The notes beneath the pieces were generated by a model that was given only the letters and a program-made list of their open reading frames with translations, had not been told where the DNA came from and did no database searches. Shown here piece after piece: positions 23,437 through 35,100 of a DNA stretch of 64,000 nt; within the stretch, counting starts at the first letter, position 1; each line of letters starts with the position of its first letter. The stretch is from Paragorgia papillata (lineage: Eukaryota > Cnidaria > Anthozoa > Scleralcyonacea > Coralliidae): the NCBI GenBank assembly GCA_035771165.1, contig JAWNZC010000003.1, positions 983,501 through 1,047,500 on the forward strand, in the 5' to 3' direction. The position numbers and the translations under genes were made by a program.

Positions 23437-23969
23437 ATGAATGAGTTAACCATGAATCACAATCATATGGAAATACTATTGAGTAATGCACTCTGTAGAA
23501 TCACTGAACTAGAAAATGTGAGCGTTAATAATGTTGAAACTTCTTCTGGTAATAATCAATCTGCTTCGACGGCTGTTACAAACACTTTGAATTCCTCGAC
23601 GACGAGCCGAGTCAGTAGTGCCAGTGGTTTGACTGAAGAACTATAGAGAAGTTTCCCCAGTTTCTGTCGACAAGTTCATTGGCTGGGTACACATTCACGT
23701 ACTGGTTCCCATAAGAAAAAGCGAAAGCGAGAGTCGGTAGCAACTTTAGAATCGGCCGAAAGCCAAAGGCAGTTGACAAAGACTTGGTGTTGATTCCTGA
23801 TCCGGCCCAAACGACTGTTCCGACTCACTCTGCTCGCGTTTTATTGGAAAGTGAAGGCTACGTTCTTCATAGCTTTCCTTTTGTCAGAGAATGGGATAGC
23901 ATCCAATTAAAGAAAGAAATAGAGAAAATCTTTCCACGAATCCAGTCCCTTGGATACGAATATTTGAAG
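23437..23969 (+). pseudogene. Host gene H, exon I (expanded family, function unknown)
   Basis: A helical, Ser/Thr/Asn-rich start (ILLSNALCRITELENV) changes frame and has a TAG at 23644-23646. The second part, 23784-23969, reads DLVLIPDPAQTTVPTHSARV, then LHSFPFVREWDSIQLKKEI and IQSLGYEYLK, ending at a GT donor. This arrangement resembles N-terminal exons of lineage-expanded genes, some with HECT-like C-termini, that I recall from sponges and cnidarians. That recall is weak. The likely next exon is at 26991. The function is unknown. Confidence 0.45.
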
Positions 23970-24955
23970 GTATAGTAGTACATGATGCAATATACCATTC
24001 TCCTTCTGTCATAAGTTTTTAATAGAAGGTTTATCACTTAGATTGTGGGGGGCAGGGGTGGTTGGTGGTCTTTAAAATTAAAAAGGATAAAAAAGCCTTT
24101 TAATGATGGTGAACTCTTCAATCCCAATTTTTTATGTGCATGATGCAAAAATAATCATTTAAAGGCTAGTTTTCTTGTATATGACCAACTAACTGGTCAA
24201 TGGTGTAAATAGTATTCATATTTTAATATATAAAAGTCAACCAAGTACACTTTTTTTACAGAGAAAACTTCTATAATACAAGTATATCAATAAAATACTT
24301 ACTATGTTGATTGATGTTTATAAATTAATGTAAATCTAGTGCTTGTATTGCTACATTTTAATGGTGCTCTATAATGAGGTCAAGGCACCCATGACATTTA
24401 TAGTTCAATATGTCAGCTCGTGGCCTTAATGGTTTAAATGCTCTTAAATTGTTTAGCCCCCTCCCGTGCACGAGTACGATGCTAAAAAAAGTTTAAACCT
24501 CCCTGTTATTCGTCTAAAAAAGACTGCCTCGTTTCCAAACCACCCATCTGCCACTCAACTATAAATAATGAACCTTTACTTTCCTTATATTTAAGGCACT
24601 GACCACAGGCAAATATTTTCTGTATTTTAACATTTTTCTATAATGTAATTATATGAAAGACTTAGTACCATAAGGCTTGAGCCAAGTTGAGATTGATATA
24701 TATATCTCAAACTCATTAATAATTCATGTAGAAAACACAAAGGAAATCAGTACTGTGTCGGTGGTTTGGATATCGGAGGAAGAAATGACATAAATTAAGC
24801 AAACTTTCATCTTGATTTTCTCTTAAAATACTGATTTGTTTGAGATGCTATATTCGCCTCGGTTTTTAACAAACGTCTCGGTGTTTGGATATCCTGATGA
24901 AACACTCCTCCTCGTGTATGATATAATACATCTATACATATATATATATATATAT
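23970..24955. other. Intron-like AT-rich stretch, no gene
   Basis: Lies between host-gene exons I and II. Nothing beyond AT-rich sequence and a TA tract at about 24940-24955 leading into the satellite. Confidence 0.4.
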
Positions 24956-25990
24956 GCAACGCTCACTACCCTTGTGGAAGTTTGAGCACTCTGGGCCCAT
25001 GCGCACTTCACGCTATCTGAATGTACTTCACCGATGCTGTCCCACATGCTGTTGTCACCGACAATCGCATGTGTATAAGTAATTGATGAAATTCATTCAG
25101 ATTGTTCCAAGCTACACTGATGAGCTGTTGTACAGCGAAACACCGTGTCTGTAGATTGAACTATGTACGCTCCTTCACTTCGGTGTTGTTGAGCACTCTG
25201 TGAAGTTGCCGTGGGTACCTATTAGCGATAATGCAACGCTCACTACCCTTGTGGAAGTTTGAGCACTCTGGGCCCATGCGCACTTCACGCTATCTGAATG
25301 TACTTCACCGATACTGTCCCACATGCTGTTGTCACCGACAATCGCATGTGTATAAGTAATTGATGAAATTCATTCAGATTGTTCCAAGCTACACTGATGA
25401 GCTGTTGTACAGCGAAACACCGTGTCTGTAGATTGAACTATGTACGCTCCTTCACTTCGGTGTTGTTGAGCACTCTGTGAAGTTGCCGTGGGTACCTATT
25501 AGCGATAATGCAACGCTCACTACCCTTGTGGAAGTTTGAGCACTCTGGGCCCATGCGCACTTCACGCTATCTGAATGTACTTCACCGATGCTGTCCCACA
25601 TGCTGTTGTCACCGACAATCGCATGTGTATAAGTAATTGATGAAATTCATTCAGATTGTTCCAAGCTACACTGATGAGCTGTTGTACAGCGAAACACCGT
25701 GTCTGTAGATTGAACTATGTACGCTCCTTCACTTCGGTGTTGTTGAGCACTCTGTGAAGTTGCCGTGGGTACCTATTAGCGATAATGCAACGCTCACTAC
25801 CCTTGTGGAAGTTTGAGCACTCTGGGCCCATGCGCACTTCACGCTATCTGAATGTACTTCACCGATGCTGTCCCACATGCTGTTGTCACCGACAATCGCA
25901 TGTGTATAAGTAATTGATGAAATTCATTCAGATTGTTCCAAGCTACACTGATGAGCTGTTGTACAGCGAAACACCGAACATTGAACTATA
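24956..25990. repeat. 277-bp tandem satellite, 3 full units plus a partial
   Basis: Unit starts at 24956, 25233, 25510 and 25787 are exactly 277 bp apart, each starting GCAACGCTCACTACCCTTGT. Units are nearly identical (for example a single change near 25315). The last unit breaks off near 25976. The array sits in TA repeats on both sides. Within a unit the motif TTGAGCACTCTG occurs twice in different contexts. A partial single copy is at 9131-9337. Confidence 0.97.
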
Positions 25991-26568
25991 TTTTATATAT
26001 ATATTTTATATATATATTTTTTATATATATATATATATATATCCGTGTCTGTCTGTTCCTCCATCCGTCCGTCTGTCCGTCCGTCCGCGGAAAAGCTAGA
26101 AAATCACCGGGCCCACTGAAACTAAACCACTACCAAAGCTAAGCCTAAAGTTCGACAGTGTGCAATGGGTTTATGGCTTTTGAAAAGATTAGCCTTTTCA
26201 CTTTCTAAAAGACCAAAACGTTAACCCATCTTTAACCCACTTGGTGGCCATTTTGGATTATGACCACAGATAGCCCAATACTCACATGTAACCATGAAAC
26301 ATGACAGAAGTTATAATAACGTTTATTATGTTAATTTCGAAAGGAAGAAAATACAAAATAACCGAATCAAACCCAAAGCTGTGCCACACGGCCCACACGA
26401 GTGCATGACTCTTGACTCTATATGGCCACAGGGAGCCCAATCCAGTCACTTCAACAACCCTATGTTGATCTTGCCGCTACCTGTGTCTCTAAACAAAGAG
26501 ACCTTCCTAAAAAACATGTTGTTTTTCAAGGCCGTGAATTTTTCACGGGTAGTTACTAGTATATATAT
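25991..26568. other. TA and (CCGT)n microsatellites, then no gene
   Basis: TA tracts at 25991-26042 and CCGT/CTGT repeats at 26043-26092 are followed by about 470 bp with no supported feature. Confidence 0.5.
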
Positions 26569-26718
26569 AGTATAGTTTAAGTGGGCTTACCTCAAAATGT
26601 TGAGTGTCGCAACTGTCAGTTTCACGCGGGGCGATCTTCAGTCGCCTGACAATCACCCCGTGTGAAACTGACAGTTGCAACACTCAACATTTTGAGGTAA
26701 GCCCACTTAAACTATACT
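26569..26718. repeat. 150-bp near-perfect hairpin
   Basis: Arms of about 60 bp are inverted copies: AGTATAGTTTAAGTGGGCTT at the left and AAGCCCACTTAAACTATACT at the right, with a loop near 26635-26652. It may be a tiny foldback element; one arm of a related copy is at 9061-9114. No duplication other than TA-rich flanks is seen. Confidence 0.85.
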
Positions 26719-26767
26719 ATATTCGCTCTACCTTTATGGTATTGAGCACTTTCCGACATTCCGTGAA

Positions 26768-26787
26768 CAAAATCACACGTGCTCGTT

Positions 26788-26855
<68 letters not shown>

Positions 26856-26875
26856 AACGAGCACGTGTGATTTTG
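26768..26875. repeat. (TA)n flanked by 23-bp inverted arms
   Basis: CAAAATCACACGTGCTCGTT at 26768 and its reverse complement ending at 26875 enclose about 60 bp of TA repeat. The whole block is self-complementary and could extrude a cruciform. Confidence 0.85.
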
Positions 26876-26990
26876 TATAAATCACATTGGTATAGGTTGT
26901 TATTGTTGTTGTTGTTGTTGTTGTTCTAGTTAACATGTGATACCCCAATACCCAACTCTAAAGCCTGTCATCTTTTGTCTTATCATAGCT

Positions 26991-27300
26991 CTCGTATGGA
27001 AAACTCATTAGGGCAAATTTGGCCTCTGGTGTGGATATGACCTACCCGATGCCGATGAAACTGTCAGGTCATGGCTCTGTCTATACATACATTCGAGCGT
27101 GAAACTTTCTACTGGTAGTGACAGTGAGCTTTCAGTCAATGAAGATTTGTTAACACCATCCTTGGAAGTAAAAAAGAACCAGTTTTTTTGGAAATGCTAT
27201 CTGAGCCTGAAACTGAAGATTTCATGCTGGATTTTTCTGATAATATAGAGACTGAAATTACTGAGCTTATGCATCAATCAACCAATCATTTAGATGCATA
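26991..27300 (+). pseudogene. Host gene H, exon II
   Basis: After an AG acceptor (TTATCATAG) the text reads GKLIRANLASGVDMTYPMPM and KLSGHGSVYTYIR. A second frame then reads ELSVNEDLLTPSLEVKK and, after a slip in a T run near 27190, DFMLDFSDNIETEI, ending with TAG at 27299-27301. It fits as the exon following 23784-23969. Frameshifts make it a pseudogene in this copy. Confidence 0.4.
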
Positions 27301-27392
27301 GCCAGTTCCACTATCCTCCTTGTGGACTTAGCTTTAGATCAACAAAGCCAATCCACTGGTTAGTGCTGACCAGTTCTACAGTAGTTACCTAG

Positions 27393-27495
27393 GGAATATT
27401 TAAATGAAAGAGGGCTAGTCATTCCAGGAGGACCTTCTGTTTACCTCCTAATTCTTACGGTAAAAATTAAAACACTAATGGGGTGGGTGCCGGTC
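27393..27495 (+). pseudogene. Host gene H, exon III, left piece (cut by the 20.7-kb element)
   Basis: The open text EYLNERGLVIPGGPSVYLL and GWVPV runs up to the insertion point. The same frame continues at 48177 with NCGIGNVPKHLSPKK once one copy of the target duplication is removed. This shows that the element entered a coding or formerly coding exon. The function is unknown. Confidence 0.55.
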
Positions 27496-27605
27496 AATCT
27501 CGTCCCCAGACCCACGCGTTCCCATACTCACACGAGGCTCTGGTAACAGCCATTTCAGGGCCCGTTTTGATTGGCTAATCCAATGCGCATGCGCGGCTAA
27601 ATATG
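27496..27605. repeat. Left 110-bp terminal inverted repeat of the 20.7-kb element
   Basis: Matches 48056-48165 in reverse complement except at two positions (72 and 80 of the repeat). It contains GCGCATGCGC near its inner end. Confidence 0.95.
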
Positions 27606-27741
27606 AATTAATTTCAAATTATAATTACACTCTGAATTGAAATCTTGAATTGAAATCAGTGATTGGATTTGTTCCTTCAAGGCTTCAATACGTTTGGTGA
27701 GTTGTGAAGTGCGGTGAAGTGTGAACAGTGCAATTGTGAAA

Positions 27742-30700
27742 ATGATAACTGCCTTCTCGTTTGTGAACGCTGTTCAAAAGGCCAAACAACGTGTAAATCT
27801 TGATGTGGAGTTACACAAGGAGCAACTACAGGCGCTTTTGACGATTGCAGTCGAAGGGAAAGATTGTCTTTGTGTTTTACCAACAGGGTATGGTAAATCC
27901 CTAATTTACCAGCTGTTGCCATTCGTCTTTGACGAACTTGAAGAGAAAGAATCTTCCAGCTGTGTTGTTGTTGTCTCGCCGTTGAATGCCGTAATGGAGG
28001 ATCAAATCTGCAAATTGTCGCCAGATTTGTACAATGCTGCCGTACTGAGACAACACTCCACAGGGACAGGCACAGGAACTATTCCTGTAAATTTTAACAT
28101 TGAAATTTGCAAGTTGTTATTTGGCCATGCTGAAAGTTTCGTAGACGATTCTTCTGTGGCAGCGCTACTGAAAGACGAAAAGTTGAAGAACAGGATAAGA
28201 GCTATTGTTGTTGACGAAGCACACTTTATAATCCAGTGGTAAGTGTGTGTGTGTGTAAAAAAATCTAATCCTTTGACTGCTGAAAATGGTACAGTATACT
28301 GTAATTGCCAGATAATATGACCCCTTAAATGAATTTACAGTGTGTAATGAAAATGATTAACACCAGGCAAAGTGTGTTTGTGTGTGTCGATTTCAGTACC
28401 TTACTTCCTGGTTGGGATATGGTGTTTCTGGTTTCCCTAGCCTGTGGTCTTAGTATGGGTTGGCCTTGCATGGGTTTAGTTGGGTACAGTTTCTCATACG
28501 TGTTGCTTTCCTCCCACCCTCCCTTTCTCAGCCTCCTCCTTGGTGGTCTTGCTCATGGCTGGGGGTGTGGCTGGCTGTGAGTCCTGGCTTGGCATTTGTT
28601 GCCATTCTGATTGTGCAGTTGTTGCAGGTCCGTGCTATATTGCCTGCATACTGGCAGCTAGTTGTTGCTGTCCAGGGTTTGTACTGTGCAGCATATTCAC
28701 TTCGTGTACAGGCTTTGGGGTCTGTATTTGTGCTTATCTGCTACTACCTTGTCATTGTTTTTCTGTTTGTCTATGGTTGATTGGTCTGTGTTACGCTGCT
28801 CACCACTGGTTGGGGATGTGCTAGTTTGGGTTCGCAGCTGCTGCAACGTTGCTCGGTTGTGTGTGTTTTGTGCCAGTATATCTGGCCTGTTTACTCCAGG
28901 TGATAATGTACGTAGGGTGTGTCAACCCTTGTAACTACTCTTTAAAATACCTATAACTGTATCTATAAAAGAGTTTACATGTTATAGGCTTGTCCAACCT
29001 ACAGTGTTAATGGCTTGCTGGCCAACATGCAGCTCCTAGGTGGTTTTATGCGACTCATGAGCTTGTTTATATTATTAAACTAAAGTGTTTTAATTGTGTA
29101 ACTGTACCTGTCTACCATATCTGGTGTAACGAAACACCATTTGCAAAACATTTCAAATCAAATGAATCTTCCATTCTCCCTCTTAATGAACATAAAAAAT
29201 AAAAATGGCTTATAAACAAACTAAATTATTTTTCTCAGGGGAATTGCAGCGTCACTTGTCACACATGGCCCTGCAATTATCTTTTAGAATCATCCATTTG
29301 ATATAAGTCACATTGACAATATCATTAACATATTTTGTATGGTTTGCATTTTTCCTCATTGAAACATACCTCAGCTGCCAGGCCACCATTACATGTAGAT
29401 GGCATTAACAGGACTGAAATACATGTAAGCAGCATGTGAGCTTTCATGTAAATGAGGGGTTAAAATGATGGGCTAGGTTCTACTGGCTAGGGAATCCTAT
29501 TTTCTTCTTTTTTTCTTTTCAAATATTTAGATTTAGTTGAGATTCAAATGAGATGATTTATGATGTTAAAATGACAAATGGTTTACATGTACAAAACATT
29601 TTAACATAGTGGAAATTTTATAAGATTATTGAACAAAATCATTTAAAACTTGTCTTTAATGTTTAGTTAAACATTAAGGCACAGTTTCAAGTGATTTTGC
29701 TCATCATTAACTTTAAAGATAAACTTAACACAATTCTAATACATGAATTGTATGCTAAAATGTTGTATAAACTTTTTGATGTCATAATTAGGTATCTTAT
29801 AAGTATTTGACTATCAAACATGAAAGTGTTGTAATTTTATAATTAGTTTTTTTATGATATTTTTTTTCTAATTAAAACAAACTTTATTTTTACTTCATAG
29901 GCACTTTGTATAGGTAATCGCATGGGGCTGAGGAAAATTAGGGTTTAATTTCACAAGTATTTTCAAAATTTTCCAAAATTGCCCAAGTCGCTAAGCGATG
30001 AGGGTAATTTGTAAGATTTTGAAAACACAAGTGAAATTAAACCTTAATTTCATGAAAACTCATTTGATTGGGTGTTAATAATATAGTGGGCAAAATTATT
30101 CAAGAGCTATGTTATGTCCAGAAAATGTTGAAGTACATGTGACATGTGTACCTTATCACAGTCAGTGCTCAGCAACATTCCAATTTTCCTTGCTCTATCG
30201 ACTATTGCTGTGCCTGTTTCTTTTCTTTTGTAAACACAGGGAAAAGTTCATAAATTTTCTAGTGTATTCATTTTCACTAATAGTTTACACTCCTTCAATA
30301 GTTTAAATTAGTTCAAAGTAAACAAAAAAGCATAATTTTCAGACAAAAAAAACTTGCAGATTTGTTGGAAAAAAGTCAGTTCTCGGAGGTTCACTGTTGC
30401 TAAGTAACAAAGCGACCAATCACATGCAAGTACTGCTGATGAGATCAAGGAACCAATCATATTCGAGTAATTTTGCCCTGTATATTATTAAATCTAATAA
30501 TTACACATTGTAAAAATGAAAGGTGTATAATTATGCATATATTCCTCAACCAAAGGTAGAAAATACAAATATATGCGTTTTCTTTACAACTTCCGGAAAG
30601 ATTTTCGCCCAGCTTATGCCAACTTAAGTACTCTTGGGTCATTGTTACCACGTGCACCAATCTTGGCTTTGACAGCAACAGCAAATACCACCTACCGGAA

Positions 30701-31763
30701 AGAAATAATGGAGAGTCTTGGAATGAAAGAGCCCACGACTATCGATAGAAATCCTGACCGTAGGAACATTTATTATTCAGTCCAACAGCGACCCAGTACT
30801 GGCGATGAAAAGGTGACTGACCCAATTAAATATCTTGCTGCAGAACTTCAAACAAAAAAGATTGACATGCCAAGAACTATTGTTTATGGTAGTCTTGCAG
30901 TTTGTGGCGAGTGCTTCAGTTTTTTCCAGTCGTTTCTTGGTGATGAGCAGTACTTTCCACTTGGGAGTCCACCTATATTTGACAATAGATTGTTTGCACA
31001 GTATCCAACAAAATAGAAGGATGCTTTGGTCAAAAATCTTGTTAGTGGTGCAAGCAAGGCAAGAGTACTCTTTGTTACAATTGCATTTGGTGTTGGTGTT
31101 GATTGTAGAGATGTTGAACAGGTGATTCACATTGGTGTTCCATGTACAATGGAAGAATTTTTTCAAGAGACAGGGAGAGCAGGCAGAGATGGCACCCAGT
31201 AATTTTCTTGCTTATACTACAATGGTCATGATCTTTCTAAGGGAAGAAAAGCCCTTTCTACAATCATGTACGAGTATGTTTGTACTGTGTCATGTAGGAG
31301 GAGGGTTATACTAAGGCATTTTGAGGTATCAGTTCCTGAATATTGGAGTGACATATCCAGCCATAACTGTTGCGATAATTGTGCTTTATCTTGTCAATGC
31401 AAAAATTGTTTTGGTAGCAGGCAGTTGGACAGTCTGATTCCATCCTTGGCTAATACTCAATTAAATGATGCAGCCATGCATGTTTCAACCAGTTCTAGTG
31501 TGGTTGTGGTTGGCCTTGATTCTTCAACAAGTCAACAGCTTCGATCTGATCTTCTTCAGTTCAGGATGTCACTGTCACCCGATTCTACTTCATTTGGAAT
31601 TTCATTGACAACTGGATTCAGTATGGAACTCATTGATCTTGTTGAAACCAAGTTTACCCAAATTTATTCCCTACAAGATGTTTTTGATCAACTCCCTCTC
31701 TTCTGCACAACACATGGTGAACAAATATGGGACATTATAAAGAAATATAAGAAATACATGTAA
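27742..31763 (+). pseudogene. RecQ-type superfamily 2 DNA helicase of the 20.7-kb element
   Basis: ATP-driven 3'-5' DNA helicase type; in this setting it probably helps transposition. Exon 1 (27742-28238) starts at ATG and has Walker A VLPTGYGKSLIYQ (27874-27915) and DEAH (28213-28224), ending CAGTG/GTAAGT. A 2.3-kb intron follows. The acceptor before KDFRPAYANL (30594) is not clear. The second part has LALTATAN (30661-30684), the motif V/VI block [15 protein letters not shown] and [14 protein letters not shown] (31060-31194), and a Cys-rich RecQ zinc region (CRRR, CCDNCA, CQCKNC, 31290-31420). There are two in-frame stops, TAG at 31014-31016 and TAA at 31199-31201; otherwise one frame is open to TAA at 31763. 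AATAAA follows at 31780. It starts about 135 bp inside the left inverted repeat. Confidence 0.88.
28239..30586 (+). other. Intron of the RecQ-type gene with a foldback at 29936-30051
   Basis: No second gene is supported. GT-rich sequence at 28330-28935 is open in all three plus frames by composition only. 29936-30051 is an imperfect inverted repeat: AAATTAGGGTTTAATTTCAC pairs with GTGAAATTAAACCTTAATTT. Confidence 0.5.
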
Positions 31764-31779
31764 TTAGTTATGTTGGGTA

Positions 31780-31785
31780 AATAAA
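31780..31785 (+). terminator. Polyadenylation signal AATAAA after the RecQ-type gene
   Basis: AATAAA lies 17 bp downstream of the stop codon at 31761-31763. It immediately precedes the small MITE at 31789, which may have displaced the native cleavage site. Confidence 0.4.
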
Positions 31786-31788
31786 GTA

Positions 31789-31958
31789 CAGTTGAAGCTT
31801 GTTAGCGACCACCTGTGGGGTGTAAAAACTTATCGTAATTACAGCTGGTTGCCTACGAGGGCTCAAAAACAAAGAAATAGCACAGTTTGTAAATCTCAAA
31901 GGTGGTTATTGTGGGAGTTGGTCACTTACCAGAGTTGTTGCAAGGAGAACTTCAACTG
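31789..31958. mobile_element. 170-bp MITE with TA target duplication
   Basis: Ends CAGTTGAAGCTTGTTAGCGA and the reverse complement of CAGTTGAAGTT at the right, flanked by TA on both sides (31787-31788 and 31959-31960). The inner text GGTGGT and GACCACC recalls the larger MITE at 33072. Probably Tc1/mariner- or pogo-type; not autonomous. Confidence 0.65.
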
Positions 31959-32185
31959 TAAAGACATTTATATTTGTGAAAATGTCAAGATGGTTTTAAA
32001 TTGCTTAACATGTACCTTTCCAACAACTACAAGTACTGTACATGAGCTTTGTGCCAGTATGAATTACAGCCACTGGCTGTAAGATTGAGTAGTTCATTTA
32101 TAACAATATATAGTCCAGTCCTTTATAACAATAAGTAATAATTCCAATATAACAACAGTACATTGTGGTTGAGTTTATAAGCACT

Positions 32186-35100
32186 TTAATCTTCATCACT
32201 GCCATAGCTGAGCTGTTCTTCTTCTTCTTCTTCACCAAGATCAGCTTCCCATGCAACATCAGGGTCTTTGGTTAATTTTTGTTTAGTTGATTTCATCCAT
32301 TTTACTAATTTAACCATGTCAATGCCTTCGAACACACTCCGTGACAATGATGGGAAAGTTGGATGTACCCTGCGAGGTTTCTTGTCAAAGACCCCTAAGC
32401 CATTGATGATTCTGGTCATATCTCTGACATCTGATTCAGCATTTCGGTGTGTGTGTGCTGTGGATTCCCGTAGGACATTTGATACTTTGTCAAACTGTTC
32501 AACAATTCGTTGAAGACCACTTGCAGCGCTTGTTGCACGATCCATAGCCTTTTCGGTTTTTTGGGCACCCATGCCTTTTATAAGCTTTTTAGTAAACTTG
32601 ACCAAGTGCTTTTGCTTGAGATCATTTGGACAATTTCCTCCCTTGCCTCCTTTCCAATTGACGAAACGACCATGGATGATTCTCGCTGCCATTTGTTCTG
32701 TCCTCTGACATTTTACTTTGCTGATTAGTCGGAACATTTCAAATGCGTATTTCTTTGCATGACTGCCTGTCCTAAACAGGAGAAGTAGTAGTTTGCAGTT
32801 CCGTATTGCCCGTTCACCATCTCCTTCTTTTTCTGTGTCGTTTAACTGCATGATTATTACACCAAATTGAATTACCCACAATGCATAATTGAGCTGATGG
32901 TCATGTTGACTTTCAGGTTTCTCAAAATCGTCCAGTGTACAACTTGTTGTATCTAAGAAATAAATTTGCAAATAATGTTTAACAAGTATCTGATGTATAA
33001 TAACTCCTTCCTGCCAAAAAAAGGCTTTTCATTGTTAAGTTTGTCTAGCATTATCCTACGGCATATATATACAGTGAAACCTGAGTTTTGCGACCACCCC
33101 TGGTGCCACGTAAAAGTGGTCGTTAAGGACAGGTGGTCGTTCAGACAGGTAGTGATGTGACGTCATAGCAGCCATTTTGGCAGCGCCGCGACTCGTACTG
33201 TCGTTCACTTCCGTTTTTGCGCTGTGTTTTTGTTACGTTTCAGATTCAATTTTTGCGCTGGTTTGCTCTGGTTAAAAGCTCTTGGCTTTATTTACGATCT
33301 TCCAGTAGTATTTTTTAGATGTGAACACTCAGTTTTGTCACTTTCCTTTTCAAGTTAAAAAGCCGTTGTAAAATATACAAACGTGTCGCAGTAAACGATC
33401 GTCAAGATCAACTTGTCTAAAGTTAACAAATATTACTCATGGTTTTGGATTGTTCAGTCATTGTATTAACTCTCAAACATTAACAAAAAGTATTTGGCTT
33501 TGGCAGGAGAAATTCACACAGATTTTCATCAAATAATGCTCAAAAGAGAAGCAAAACAAGACTAAAATGCGGTAACACGGCAATTGTGCAACATTTCCGG
33601 TTTCTTGTTTTCACATGTGGTCGCATTCGCGTTTGTTTACTATGAAAAAACGGGTATTTCTTTAACGTATTTCGGCAGTTTTACGTTGAGTTGGTCGCTC
33701 ATAACAGGTAAATATCTTGTTTGGGACACAAAAAGCTGGTCGCGTAAGGCAGGTGGTCGCTCATTGCAGGTATATTTCAACTACAAATCGTCTGTGCCAG
33801 AAAAAGTGGTCGTATATGACAGGTGGTCGTAAAACATGGGGGTCGCAAAACTCAGGTTTCACTGTATATACACAATATTAGATGCACCGACTTAAGCACT
33901 AAGGATAATTTTTTCTATGTCGCGTAACATACGCTCAAAACTGATTTCTATTGATAATTATTAATTGATAATTATTATATTCATAATTATAGAATTTTTT
34001 TATCTTTTGATGTTTCTCAACCCCCATACGTACATAACAAAATTGTTCACTTTATGAGCTACACAGTAGTGTAAAACAAAGAGATTTGGAGTGGCACGCC
34101 TAAAAGAAAATGTTGTGTGAACACAAGCAAATTTTGCATTGATTACTGTAAATATGGCGGTTCAACATTTTTGTTTGCATACCCACCTTCATAATTACGA
34201 TTTTTTATGTTTCTCACCGCCCAAATGGTCATAAAAAGTTTGTTGATTCTAAGGTACACAGTAATGCTAAATTAAGGAGGTTTTGGGTGGTACGCCAAAA
34301 AGTTCTAAGGTTTTTTGCGCTTTTCACCGAAAATACGTGAAATAGAAAAAATTCTCCCCTTAAACAGTTAATACATTTATGGTAACATCTACTAATACAA
34401 CAGCACACATTTGTATACTGATTCTGAAATTGTAAATAAAATTGGTCAAATTTTAATAATTTATATAAAAAATCAGTGTGAAACAACACCTTTACTATCA
34501 TTAAAGACATTAGTACTTTATTTAACATTTCTGAACTGTTCCCACAATCCACTTATACAGTATTTTTGGTTTGCAGAAACATTTCAGGATCTTAACTTAT
34601 ATTACTGAGTATAGTTATACTGTAGCGTACCTGGGTTTTTTCTTTGTGTATTATAGACAGCTACTAGGGAAACCGGCCATCTCACCAATCCTCCTGGCTT
34701 TAGTGGCTGATCAGTTACAAACCCTACTGCTCCAGGTTTAAGTACTGTTCCAACATTGCAAACCAAATAATCTTGATCTCCACTAACTTTGAAGGCAAGA
34801 GCTTGAAATTCATAGTTGTCCATTTCTTTTGTTAGCAAGAAAACTGTTGAGCCTGAATAATTATGTAAAAGAAGATAGGAATAATAAATCAGTGGCGCAT
34901 GAAGCAAGGTTAAGTTGGAGGCGGAACTGATTGAGTTTACAAGGGCACTTTTGCCTGCTCGTTATTTAGTTAATTAATCCTTAAATAGATATAGAACCTC
35001 CATCAGAAAATCGTGCCTATACTTTTAAAGAGAAGTCATAAATATAGTATTAGTTATGTTATGAAAATTTGGCCACGTTTGGATCCCACTTCGGGTCGGT

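Noticed and set aside
24956..25990. CRISPR-like array
   Set aside because: Units are 277 bp, contiguous and without unique spacers; this is a satellite.
26043..26142. Open frame through CCGT repeats and TA tracts
   Set aside because: Microsatellite translation only.
28329..28934. Overlapping open frames in three plus frames
   Set aside because: GT-rich, stop-poor intron of the RecQ-type gene; no frame shows domain-like text or splice support.
31792..32082. Open frame of about 96 codons between the helicase and DUF6589 genes
   Set aside because: Mostly made of the 170-bp MITE and its flank; no conserved text.
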